Notes: generated by a model from the sequence alone, not told the origin. Counted from the stretch's first letter, positions 48,687-58,734 are shown. The stretch is DNA of 64,000 nt from Ehretia macrophylla (GCA_037974665.1 CM075764.1:81615825-81679824); one strand, 5' to 3'. Translations and numbers: made by a program.

Positions 48687-48707
48687 GAGCTTGTTTTATA
48701 TAAGCTC
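48687..48707 (+). promoter_or_regulatory. LTR hairpin B (GAGCTT/AAGCTC)
   Basis: GAGCTT (48687-48692) pairs with AAGCTC (48702-48707). Confidence 0.6.
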
Positions 48708-49246
48708 ACTCTCAATTATTGTATGCATACAAGTGTTACCGATCCAAATTATGGGTACGTGCCTCCAGAAGAGGGTAATGTGCCATATGTGGACGAGTCC
48801 TATGTGCCAGAGCCTTGTCCTTGATATATGATGTTGTACTCTTTTGTTATCTTGTATATTAAAACTAGTTGGTTTGTATTTACTTAGAAGTTTATGATGT
48901 ATAAGATGTTGTAAAGATAATAGATTAAATGTTGTTAGTTTAGTAGTCTTGTTTTGGAAAATGATTAGGCTACTAGATTGGTTATAATCTATTTTGGGAA
49001 AATGTATGTTATATAGTAAATGTATGATGTTGGAACGGAGACGTATAACTTATGGATGCAATGGTAAAAGAATGTTTAATGTATATTGTGGTTGTGTTGT
49101 TTAATTGTTGAATTGTTTGTGGAATTGGTTATATGAGTTGCGAAGAGGTTAGTTTAGAGCCTCGGTGTCCTAATTACTATCGTTATACTGTCGAAATTTT
49201 GTTGCGTCCTGACTGATTGTAGGAGGGGTCGAGTTGGGGCATGACA

Positions 49247-49401
49247 TGCACGTTGATCACATGAAACACATTTATCACATTTGGTTCTTGTAACACATAA
49301 TGCATGCACATATCTTTCAAGACAAGTTCGCATAAATACTTTTACCCGACAGTCTGAGGACCCTATCCCGGCTTATGAGCTATCTAAGCTCTGATACCAC
49401 C
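49247..49401 (-). other. Leader and primer binding site of H internal region 1
   Basis: Leader sequence ending in TGGTATCAGAGC (minus strand, 49388-49399), a perfect match to the usual initiator tRNA-Met primer site. It is followed by CTTAGATAGCTC and CCGGGATAGGG, which resemble the same place in elements J and G. Confidence 0.85.
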
Positions 49402-50265
49402 TGTCACGACCCTATTTTTCACTAATATCGTCTCTAATACCATAAAGAAATAAATTAATATCCTAGCTTACAAGAACATCGAACAACCAGGGCTCGTGAT
49501 GTCACAGGCTTAAGAAGATCACTCATTCTAAGTCCGCTAAGGCATATTACATTAGCTCGAGCACTATTATCCATAAAACAATACATCCAGCCATTAAAAT
49601 ATCTCAAATACATTCTAGCCAATACATCAAAACATGACAATAAAAGTCTTCCAAACATCCCAAGATAAATATCATATTACAAAATCATAAGTCTTTGCAT
49701 ATAACAGAAACTACATAACCATAATGTGTATAAACAACATGTTCATCCAAGGCACATCAAATACAAGCCTAGCTATCACTTCCAATCTCCTTGAAAACGG
49801 GAATTATAATGCCTGCAATACGCCACTAAGACAAATAAACCTAAGCAACATTCATACAACAACCATACCATATACAACTTAGACGTTCTCATGGAGATAA
49901 AAGATCACGTAGCCATCAAGCAACCTTACTTTAAACAGGTTCATAACAGGTACTAAGTTCCAACATATATCACCTGATCCAACCCCAAGATGACAAGCGA
50001 GGGAAAACAAACGGAGCTTCCCCTGTACTGAGGACAATCAAAAACCTGTTCATTCCAACTCAACAACAAGCATTCAACAACCCAACTAACACAATTCAAG
50101 CCTATTAACATGTACATGATCAAGCTTACTTTCAAACTACAAAAAATCCACCAAACCGCCAATAAACAACCAATATACCACCACAAACTAAGCCGTTTGA
50201 CACACTACATCAACATATTTATAAAGATACATACCACATAATATAATGACTTCATAAGCCTAACC

Positions 50266-50270
50266 ATCTA
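50266..50270. repeat. Target-site duplication ATCTA, left of the TRIM
   Basis: Exact match to 50795-50799. The paralog near 55199-55208 (ACCACCTATACATAAC) lacks the TRIM. Confidence 0.95.
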
Positions 50271-50794
50271 TGTAACACCCCGGCTAAGCGAATACCCCGA
50301 AGGGCAGAGGCACACCAGCGATGCACACCAACAATATATTGTCCGCTTTGGGTTACCCCACTGGGCCCCTCATGGTTTTGTTCCCCCCATGTTACCACGG
50401 GAAAAAGGCCTATTATCGAATATAAGGCGGAACCCCGCACTATATATTCAATGGTCCTAACTCAAAGACTTCCGATGTGGGATTGTGTTACCACATTCCA
50501 CCCCCCTTAAGGGGCCCCGCGCCCTCGCGGGACACGAGCACAAGGGAAGACCTGCTCTGATACCACTTAATGTAACACCCCGGCTAAGTGAATACCCCGA
50601 AGGGCAGAGGCACACCAGCGATGCACACCAACAATATATTGTCCGCTTTGGGTTACCCCACTGGGCCCCTCACGGTTTTGTTCCCCCCGTGTTACCATGG
50701 GAAAAGGCTTATTGTCAAATATAAGGCGGAACCCCGCACTATATATTCAATGGTCCCAACTCAAAGACTTCCAATGTAGGATTGTGTTACCACA
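50271..50794 (-). mobile_element. TRIM: 524-bp miniature LTR retrotransposon
   Basis: Two LTRs (50271-50495 and 50571-50794, about 4-5% different) surround only 75 bp. That spacer contains, in minus orientation, a primer site TGGTATCAGAGCAGGTC (50549-50565) and a polypurine tract GGGGGGTGGAA (50496-50506), and little else. LTRs run TGTAACACC to GTTACCACA. Exact ATCTA duplications flank it and an empty paralogous site exists. It is GC-richer than its surroundings. It encodes nothing; open frames through it are not genes. Such elements need enzymes from other retrotransposons. Confidence 0.95.
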
Positions 50795-50999
50795 ATCTAT
50801 ACATAATAAAATGGACTAATGAAATTACATTACAAATCTACTAAGTTAAAAGTAACAACTTAACTTAACATATATTACATATAGCAACAAGTCTCCATAA
50901 TAATAATTACAACAATATCCAAGTAAGCCAAGCAAGTCATCACTTTAATCATCCTGAGGCACGGTCTTAGTTCCACATGAAATGTTAGCAAACGGGGGT

Positions 51000-51015
51000 G
51001 AGTTTCCACGAACTC
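51000..51015 (-). promoter_or_regulatory. LTR hairpin B (GAGTT/AACTC)
   Basis: GAGTT (51000-51004), loop TCCACG, AACTC (51011-51015). Confidence 0.6.
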
Positions 51016-51364
51016 AGTGAGGGGGGAAATAAGGAGGGTTTTTAAAAGAATTTTAGATCTTGAAAACTCCTTTTGAATTCATGTAATGAACAAGAACATG
51101 CAACAAGTATAAATGTGTGAGAATGTAAATAACCACATAATAAGGATACGCTCATTCTGTTGATGTCGATCCCCTTTAAGTCATCACAAACTCTTCCCCT
51201 ATATGCAAACACAGATGTACTCCAGATTTACATCAAATCCTATGACCCAAACCTTATGAAGCTTTTCGTTCACACGGGAAAGGGATCAAAACCCCAGTAG
51301 TCATGTCATCGCCTGACAAGCGCTATGTCGCCCAGTGCAACATGAACGGTATCATGTCTGTTTT

Positions 51365-51380
51365 AAAGGTTGCAACCTTT
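51365..51380. repeat. 16-bp perfect palindrome
   Basis: AAAGGTTGCAACCTTT, at the place where other LTRs have GGTTGCGCAACC. Confidence 0.75.
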
Positions 51381-51461
51381 GACGACCATCGCATTCGGTT
51401 TCACTTTCAATCACGTTCATACATTCACGATAATCACATTCATGCATTCTCGACAATTAGC

Positions 51462-51486
51462 GGAAATAACAAAGTAAGTTGTTTCC
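51462..51486 (-). promoter_or_regulatory. LTR hairpin A (GGAAA/TTTCC)
   Basis: In sense GGAAACAAC, loop TTACTTT, GTTATTTCC. The outer five pairs are intact; the inner pairing is weaker than in the left copy at 27166. Confidence 0.55.
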
Positions 51487-51792
51487 CAAACACATTCGCA
51501 TTTCATATTCATTTAACAAGCTATAACCAAGCAACCAAACACTTAAACTACACTTAGCACATGTATTTACCCTTCATACAATTCAACTACATTAGCAACA
51601 TTTCATGCCTTGACAATACATTCAACAATTAAAGAAGTGAAATCAACAAACTACTCAATTCCTAGCAACATATAAGCCAATTCTAGCAATGTATAATGCA
51701 ATAACTTAATCATAGAACACCCAAACTTCACCTAGCATCAAACCAATTAAACGACACGAGGGCAGCCCAAAAGCCACCCAAAACAGGGCTGA

Positions 51793-51824
51793 CCAGCGTT
51801 GGATAGCCCACTGTCCAATGCTGG
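51793..51824 (-). other. 14-bp hairpin with CCCA loop
   Basis: CCAGCGTTGGATAG (51793-51806), loop CCCA, CTGTCCAATGCTGG (51811-51824); 14 pairs of which two are G-U. The left LTR has the same hairpin at 36281-36312, with the inner eight pairs perfect. Confidence 0.7.
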
Positions 51825-52727
51825 AAAATCAGCCACCAACACCCCCTATTTTTGCACCATTCGCATTATTGAACAATTACACTATGCTATACTGATATCT
51901 TATCATGTATGGACATCATATGAAAGTTACGAATCAATTTTACACTCATATTTAGCCATATAATTCATCAAACATCCCAAAAAAACCAACTACAACAAGT
52001 TATGGTTTACACAAGGTAATAAGCAAGGAAATAGTTCTCTAAGGCCTAGATACCAATAATCAAAAGTCATAATAGCAATATAGAGCACAAATAATTAAAA
52101 TGCTTCAACTTTAAAAGTTTGGTTTAGAAACTCCTCTCACCTTTTTCGCAAAATAAAGGCAAAATAAACTGATAGAAAGCTAGAACATGCTAAGACGAGT
52201 TAAGAACAAGTTTCGTTTTGCTCCAATCGGCTTCCGATTGCTCCTAAAATGCTCAAATCACTATTTTAGATTATTTACTTAAGCCCTAAACCTCTTTCTC
52301 TCACACAGCTAAACAAGCTTGCTTTTGGGGGTTTTTGGCTTTGTTTTTATGTTAGATAAGCATAAGTAAAAGTCAAGGTTGTCAAAGGAAGTTCAATGGA
52401 AGATATAAAGCTCAAATGACTAAGTTAGCCTCATAGTTTCCTTCTAATTTCAATTCTAATACTCTAGTAAATGTCTAATGTGACAAAAGACTAACCTAGA
52501 CTTGATTTTTAACAAGCATTTGCAAGTTTAATCCTATGTGGTCAAAGAAAATGAAAGGTCAACCTTTTGCAATTCGAACAGATTTTAAATGCACATTTAA
52601 TCTACTAAACATAAGTAAATCATATAATTGCTCATAGCAGATACTAAATTAAATAAACACATAATTTTTGCACATAAAATTCAAATAAACACGTCATTTG
52701 CACAAAAATCAAACTCGGTGTCTCACA

Positions 52728-52740
52728 TCCTTCCCCCTTG
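52728..52740 (-). other. Polypurine tract of H internal region 2
   Basis: CAAGGGGGAAGGA on the minus strand beside the LTR. Confidence 0.8.
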
Positions 52741-52985
52741 AAACAATTGTATCCTTGCAATTCTTTCTTAATTCTCGGAATAACTCAGGTGCTAGTGGCC
52801 TAACTGAACTCGCCTATCCCAAGCAGTGTCTTCTATTCCATGGTGATTCCATAGCACTTTTACCATCGGAATCCTCTTTGCGCCCACTTCTGAACTTTTT
52901 GATCCAAAATACGAATAGATCTTTCTTCATAAGTCAAGTTCTCACTTAATTGTAATGGCTCTGGCTCAAGCACATGAAATGGAAT
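52741..52985 (-). pseudogene. Integrase C-terminus and chromodomain remnant, H-2
   Basis: The minus strand reads FHVLEPEPLQLSENLTYEER, IRILDQKVQKW and, after a frameshift, remnants of the chromodomain around 52870-52790. Organisation and breakpoints match the copy at 37247-37488, so both derive from one non-autonomous ancestor. The integrase core is absent. Confidence 0.7.
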
Positions 52986-53398
52986 ACCGAATCTCAAATT
53001 CTGAAATCTGAACACCAATATTGAATACCAAGGGTTGAATACAGATAAGAACACCAAACAAGAATACCGAACAAGATCGTCGAGTGAGAAAACCGAATAA
53101 TAAGCCCCAAATAAGAACTCTAAATAACACCGTATAAGAATCCTGGATAAGAATATCGCATAAGAATACCAAGAAAGAATACCAAAAAATTATACCAAAT
53201 AAGAATCTTCAAATAGAAATCCCAAAGAAGAATATCGAATAAGAATTCCACAAAGAAGAACTCTGAATAAGAACACCGAACAAATATACTAAATACCGAA
53301 GAAGAATACCGATCAAGAACACTGGATAACATCCCCGAATAAGAATTCTGAACAAGAATACCCAATACCAACTAAGAATACTAAATAAGAACATCGAT
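52986..53398 (-). repeat. Degenerate repeat, period about 10 bp, replacing pol (H-2)
   Basis: Same position and unit type as 37489-37875 (AAGAATACC, AATAAGAACACC), with many differences. Borders LRLCIDYR on one side and the integrase end on the other. Confidence 0.8.
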
Positions 53399-54005
53399 AG
53401 TCAATACATAGCCATAGATGCCATCTTTCTTTATCCCAATCAACTCAAGTGCGATACGATACGGTACCTTGGAATTAGGTAGTGTTTTTGGTAGCACATC
53501 AATCATAAATGCATTTTCTTTCATAAGCTTGATAGTTCTAATTGAAGAAATAAACAAATTCTCAAAGAATCACGGTTCCCCTACTACTTCTACCACTAGT
53601 CGGTTTGGTATCTGAAATTTTACAATCTAGGTTCTACTATCTAACTGTGCACGATACTTCACAAGCCAAGCTAAACCCAAAATAACTTCATAATTTTGAA
53701 CAAGAAGTAAGATAAGGTCAACAACAATTCTTGGTCCTTAGTAAGAATTTCACATGTTTCAGCCTCACATACTACTTAGTCACAAGTTCAGTACCATAGG
53801 CGATAGCTTCAATTATATAAGGCAAACCCTCTACTTGCATATAAACACGTTGTACTCAAGGAAATGTGATAAAAGAATAGATGGTACCAAAGTCAATCAA
53901 TACCTTAAGCAATAGGTTTAAAATTAGAATTTATCTTCAACCACGGCTGCTACCTCGGGGTAGTTCTTGCTGATCAATAACACAGATTCTTGACGGTACA
54001 TCCTA
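53399..54005 (-). pseudogene. Protease and reverse transcriptase start, H-2
   Basis: Minus-strand remnants parallel to 37876-38509: LIDFGTIYSFIT (codons around 53886-53894, again Phe after the catalytic Asp), the second protease half near 53690-53590, and LRLCIDYR next to the repeat. Stops are present. It keeps the uninterrupted site of the 6.9 kb insertion found in the first copy. Confidence 0.7.
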
Positions 54006-54943
54006 CGTAGGTACATCACTGATAGGCCTACCCTGGGCACCTCTGCCTAAAGTCTAGGCATGATCCTTTTGTCGTTTCGGACAGTTGTTCTTCTTATGCT
54101 GGTCACTACCACATCGTGTACAACTCCCATATTTTCTCCAACAATTGGATTCGAGATGGCTTTTACATTTATAAAAAGAACAATCTTTAACTTGATCCGT
54201 ATGCTTATTCCCAGAAGAACCTGGAGCCAAGGAAATAGTTGAACTATCCTGTTGAGACCTCACAATAGTCGGCCTAAACTGGCCTTGAGTCTAAGTCCTA
54301 AAATTCGGGCAATCCCTTGCTTTGTGTTGGTCACCGCCACATCCCATTCATTTACCAAACTTCTTCTAGCAGTTGGTGTCAGTATGGCCCTTCCTGTTAC
54401 AAAAGGCACAAAGTGGAACATACATAGTAGCACTGTTACTCTAGAAACTCTGAACTAATAGAGCCATTGAATCGCTCTGCTGTGTCCCCACAACAACCGG
54501 CCTATCCTTCCTCTGAAGCATACTCTATCGACCCTGAGGGTGAAAATATCTATGCTGGCCCTAGGGCTGAAAAGGCCTCATGCTCGACTGACTTGACCCT
54601 ATTATTTCCACATTTTTTCTTTTCTCAGCTCTTGTTGCAGCAAAAAGGGCTTCACTGTTGGTGGAAATTGAAAAGAAGTCAAGTTGTTTTGAATCTCTAA
54701 CCTCAACCCTCAAATAAATCTCTGGATCCTCTTCTCAATAGTTTGCACTATCCCCAGAGCATAATGTGACAATTGATTAAACCGGGTTTCATACTATGCA
54801 ACCGTTAAATTTCCTTGCTGAAAGGTCATAAATTCATTCCTCCGAAGTCTTCCCTCAATTCCGAGAGCTCTTGTAGCCATCCTTACTTCACCAAGGGGTC
54901 ACCTACATTTTATAGCATATATGCAATTAATCACATGAAAAAC
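54006..54943 (-). pseudogene. Gag of H internal region 2, with four zinc knuckles
   Basis: Four CCHC-type knuckles in two pairs: about 54430-54310 (CAFCNRKGHTDTNC and a partner with a stop) and about 54210-54075 (CSFYKCKSHLESNC with the second Cys replaced by Tyr, then CTRCGSDQHKKNNC). A gag core remnant lies at about 54640-54890. At about 54943 the leader joins LTR sequence without a primer site, so leader and LTR edge were deleted. The same duplicated knuckle array is in 45374-46401. Confidence 0.75.
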
Positions 54944-55322
54944 AGACGGAGTTTCCCTTGTACTGAGGGCAACCCAAAACTTTTTCATTCTAACTCAACA
55001 ACAAGCATTCAACAACCCAATTACCACAATTCAAGCCTATCAACATGTACATGGCCAAGCTTACTTTCAAACTACGAACAGTCCACCAAACTACCCACAA
55101 ACAACCAACATACCACCACAAACTAAGCCGTCTGACACACTACATCAGCATATTTATAAAGATACATATTGCATAATATAATGACTTCATAAGCTAACCA
55201 CCTATACATAACAAAATGGACTAATGAAATTATATTACAAATCTACTAACTTAAAAGTAACAACTTAACTTAACATATATTGCATTTAGCAACAAGTCTT
55301 CATAATAATAATTGCAACATAA
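54944..55322 (-). mobile_element. H-family LTR fragment
   Basis: Aligns with 49990-50265 and 50795-50905 and has the empty TRIM site (55199-55208). Both ends are abrupt: internal sequence on the left, G-family LTR on the right. Confidence 0.75.
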
Positions 55323-55878
55323 CTAGTATTTTTAACACATATATATATGAAATTCCAAAAATCAAAGTAAGCAACAAACATGCAAGACTTGAAATCCCTT
55401 ACCTAAAATTATAGAAAAAGGCTAGAAATGGCAAGAACAAGCTATGTAGCACAAAATTAAACAACATCCACTTTGAATTGGCCTAAAAATTCAATTATTT
55501 TTCTCCAAAATGATCAAAACCCTTGTTTTTCTATTTCCCTTTTTTTTCTCTTTGGTCGATTCTCTCTAGGCTTTTCTAGTTTCTTCTTTTGTTTTTGTTA
55601 TGTTATATTGTATATGTGTAGTATATAATGCAAGATAGTCAAATAAAGTCAAATAAGCTAAGTCAAATATAGTCAAATATGGCAGGCTTTGTAAAATATG
55701 GCTATATTTATATGTATATTTGTTTGTATGTATATTTATGAGTCAAAATAAGTCAAATATGGTCAAGCATGGTTGGCCTAGTAAAATATGTCTATATTTA
55801 TATCAAATAAATTCACGTAATATTTCAAATGGCAATTAAAATAGTTAAATGCATATTAATTCATGCTCGGGTCTCATA
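55323..55878 (-). mobile_element. G-family 3' LTR, truncated
   Basis: Matches the last 550 bases of 58220-60304 and ends in GGGTCTCATA. In sense it is the start of the LTR, including the donor-like TTAG|GTAAGGG near 55402. The rest was lost at the junction with the H fragment. Confidence 0.8.
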
Positions 55879-55892
55879 TCCTTCCCTCTTTA
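55879..55892 (-). other. Polypurine tract of element G
   Basis: CTAAAGAGGGAAGGA-like purine run on the minus strand next to the 3' LTR. Confidence 0.7.
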
Positions 55893-56296
55893 GGATAATT
55901 TCACCCTCAAAATTCTTACTCCTCTGAACTACACGAGATACTATTGCTCAATCTGATCCTGACTCTCCCAAGAAGCCTCATCAGTATCTAGATGATGCCA
56001 CAAGACTTTGACCATCAGAATCTTCCTCGAATGTATCTCTCGATCTTTCTAATCTAGAATACGAATATGTTGATCTTCATAAGATAAATTTCCACCAAGC
56101 TGAGATGACTCTGCCTCAAGAACATGAGGAGAATTTGGATGATAACACCTCAGCGTAGATATATGGTAGGCATCAAGAACTCTAAAGAGACTCGGCGGTA
56201 AAGCCAATAGATGAGCCAACTTGCCAACTTAAACTTGGCATACAATTGATATTGTTGAAGCTTCTGCAAAGCTAGATGAAAATGTTGCTCACATTT
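55893..56296 (-). pseudogene. Reverse transcriptase end fused to integrase C-terminus, G
   Basis: In the minus strand CEQHFHLALQKLQQYQLYAKF (56290-56230), the end of a reverse transcriptase palm and thumb, runs straight into SWLIYWLYRR and then, in another frame, LALPPSLFRVLDAYHIS and NLSYEDQHIRILD of the integrase C-terminus. Chromodomain remnants VKVLWHHLDTDEASWE follow. RNase H and the integrase core were removed by a clean-edged deletion near 56225, and a repeat lies before the reverse transcriptase part. The product cannot be enzymatically active. Confidence 0.75.
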
Positions 56297-56540
56297 GGGT
56301 TTAGTCTTGAAATAAAAAAAGTACCAACAAATAAAAATACCCTCAAATGAGAATTCAATCAAATGAAAATACCATTGAGAGAAAATACCATCAATGGATA
56401 ATATCGTTAAATGAAAATATTAACAATGGAGATCACCGTCAAATAAGAATACTCCCAATTAAGAACACTACCGATGGAGAATACCCTCAATGAAGAATAC
56501 CATGAGGTAAGAATTTCAACAAATGAAAATACTACGAATT
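56297..56540 (-). repeat. Degenerate A/G-rich repeat in element G
   Basis: Units like AAATGAAAATACC and AATGGAG recur at about 10-11 or 16 bases on the plus strand. It stands between the protease and the reverse transcriptase fragment. The breakpoints differ from the H family, so the repeat is not simply inherited with the same deletion. Confidence 0.65.
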
Positions 56541-56770
56541 GATCCAAGATGGTTGAAACACATGATGCATAATACTCTCATATGCTCAATACTATAAGCA
56601 GCTTCTCAACTTGCAATATAACACATTGCACACAAGGATATAACAATCAAAGAATGAGTGGCCACTAGGGTTAATCAATGCTTTAACTAACTGATCAAGA
56701 ACTAGGAAGGTACCTTCAACCACAACTGCTGCCTCAGGCACTTCCTCTTCATCCAATGCATACACCCGAG
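56541..56770 (-). pseudogene. Protease remnant, G
   Basis: The minus strand reads AVVVEGTFLVLDQLVKALI followed by NPSGHSFFDCY where the family has an Asp-Ser-Gly-Ala-Thr-His-Ser-Phe type active site. The catalytic Asp is gone and the spacing is changed. The second half of the domain is missing and replaced by the repeat. Confidence 0.7.
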
Positions 56771-57955
56771 CCTAGACACGCTGACTAGGCGTGCTGCCCG
56801 CTATCCTACTCTAGCCTCTACCTACGGATTGACTCTGAACATTCTAGAACCTAGAGCAATCCTTAGCCCGATGCTGATCACTTTTGCAGCCTGTACACTT
56901 TCCAGACTTCGTCCAACAATTGCTCTCAATGTGCCCCTTACGATTACAAAAGAAACATACCTGAGCTGGACCAGTAGCACTACCTCCTAAGAATCCCTGG
57001 GTTGAAAACATACCCGGACCACTTTGTTGGGTTCTCGCAACAGTCTTCCTAATCTGACTCTAACTTTGGCCCTGCGACTAGAACGACCTCTGCTAGCCTT
57101 GTGGCTAAAACGACCTCTGCTGGCCCTGAGATTGGAATGGCCTTTTAAACTATTGACTTGGCTCTGGCATAACCTCTCTCTTTCTCTTCTCCACTTTAGA
57201 GGCTGCTTCAAAGGCTTTACCGAAAATAGAAAAGCGAAGCCAAACTATCTTGAATTTCGGTCCTCAACCCCTGAATAAACCTTATAATCATCTTCTCCAT
57301 ATAGTGTACCATTTCGGGCGCATACTGAGACAACTTGTTGAACTTTGCCTCATAACGAGCAACTGAAAGATCACATTTCCTAAGGTTCAAGAACTCTTCT
57401 TCCCTATTTTCTTGAGCAAGTGCAACGATATAATTGGCCTTGAATGTCGTTAGAAAGTTCACCCATAGATAAAGAGTGAGTTGGTGTTCCCATTGAGCTT
57501 TTATGATTCTCAACCATTGCTTGGCATCATTGTCAAACAAGAACACAACAAATGCAATTTCTTCTCATCAGAATAGTCCAAAACATCAAAGATACTCTAA
57601 ACCCGATCCAACCAATACTCAGCTGCCTCATCTTCTGGCTCTCCAACGAACCTTGGCAATTAGTAACGGAGAAATCCATCCAATGTACCAGCACCACCTC
57701 TAGCATAGCCACCATGATCACCATTCCCACCGTGACCTCCAATACCCCCATTACCACCATGATAGTTATTGTTGTGTTGGTGGTAGTTGTACTGATCTTC
57801 ACGGTTAGTTTGCTGCCTTTCTAACACAGCTGCTACCCGATTCATAGTCTAAGCCATCTGACCCCAAACTCATTCCCCAATTGGAATTGGTGGAACTGGC
57901 TCGGGCTCAATCAAAACTTGCTTGGGCCCTTTGCGGGGTCTACCTCTTGGTGTCA
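56771..57955 (-). pseudogene. Gag of element G
   Basis: I take the start at ATG 57955-57953, because MTPRGRPRKGPKQV has the basic, Pro-rich beginning of the clade. A Gly/His/Asn-rich stretch follows (57800-57690), then the core: DNDAKQWLRIIKAQW, CDLSVARYEAKFNKLSQY and RFIQGLRTEIQDSL (57546-57217). One pair of zinc knuckles is intact: CFFCNRKGHIESNC and CTGCKSDQHRAKDC (about 56960-56870). Stops occur soon after the start and frameshifts split the core, so it is a pseudogene. Confidence 0.8.
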
Positions 57956-58203
57956 TCTTAGGACATAAAGTGTTATAAACAGTTATAGCTATAAACAATT
58001 TATATCATATGAAAGTTAGTATCAATTGATATACATTTGACACATCATTGGCACTCATTTCATCATATCCCATTCACACACATTTTGAATACATTCTTAT
58101 GCATATAAACACATAAACACATAACCATGCCATGACATTTCACGTTGGATCACATAACACACAGACCGAAGGTCCTATCCTAGCTTACGCTTAGACAAGC
58201 TAA
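57956..58203 (-). other. Leader of element G
   Basis: Untranslated leader. The part next to the primer site (58165-58203) resembles those of J and H (CTATCCTAGCTTACGC, then AAGCTAA). Confidence 0.7.
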
Positions 58204-58215
58204 GCTCTGATACCA
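58204..58215 (-). other. Primer binding site of element G
   Basis: TGGTATCAGAGC on the minus strand, perfect for initiator tRNA-Met. Confidence 0.95.
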
Positions 58216-58734
58216 CAAATGTCACGCCCAAACCCAGTCCCTTCTGAAACCAAGCCCGGTCACGACAACACACGAATATTATAATGCCTGAAATATGATC
58301 AACCCATGAGACACAACAAAACACAACACACATCCTAAATGGTCCGCTTCATATATACAACATTTCAACACCTCTTGAGCAGAATACACTAAACATAAAT
58401 TCATTCACTTGGCAAAAGTAGACAACCCTTACAGAACTAAAACATTCTTGATTATAACATGTGAGAATAAATATAAGCCTAGCTAGATGTGATCAGGATC
58501 CAACGTGACCAACCATATATGTACAACAAAACAACTAGACTTTAAGAAAGTTAAATTATCAAGTATACAACCCATAAACTTCAAAGGCTTCTAAACAATA
58601 AAACTAAACAACTAACAATATTATTTTTCATCAACTAGGACATATCATACATAAGTCAACTTCTTGGGCTCATTAACCGCTTCTTCGTCTACATAGTCAA
58701 TACCGAGTACACCTATAACATGCATTAAAGAGTG

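Larger units (their letters stand above)
46402..49246 (+). mobile_element. Ty3 solo LTR, 2845 bp
   Basis: From TGTGAGACCCC to GGGGCATGACA with exact TGCAC duplications. A diverged relative of 42610-45042. In sense: donor-like AAAG|GTGAGAG at 47336/47337, hairpin A 47921-47949, a threefold 59 bp repeat at about 48150-48330, GC-rich block near 48350-48460, hairpin B 48687-48707, and ACAAG near 48733 where others have ACAG. Confidence 0.95.
49402..52727 (-). mobile_element. H-family LTR shared by two internal regions
   Basis: From TGTCACGACCC to GGTGTCTCACA on the plus strand; 3326 bp including the TRIM, about 2.8 kb without it. On its left is a primer site (49388-49399) belonging to internal region 1; on its right a polypurine tract (52728-52740) belonging to internal region 2. 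It therefore serves as 5' LTR of one and 3' LTR of the other. In sense: donor-like AAAG|GTGAGAG at 52141/52140, a 14-bp hairpin at 51793-51824, hairpin A 51462-51486, palindrome 51365-51380 and hairpin B 51000-51015. The expected AG after hairpin B is damaged (TTTCATG). Confidence 0.85.

Noticed and set aside
50485-50724. 79-codon frame across the TRIM
   Set aside because: It crosses the polypurine tract, primer site and LTR border of a 524 bp element that encodes no protein.
57552-57824. 90-codon plus-strand frame rich in Thr, Ile and Val
   Set aside because: It is the reverse of the Gly/His/Asn-rich gag stretch of element G.
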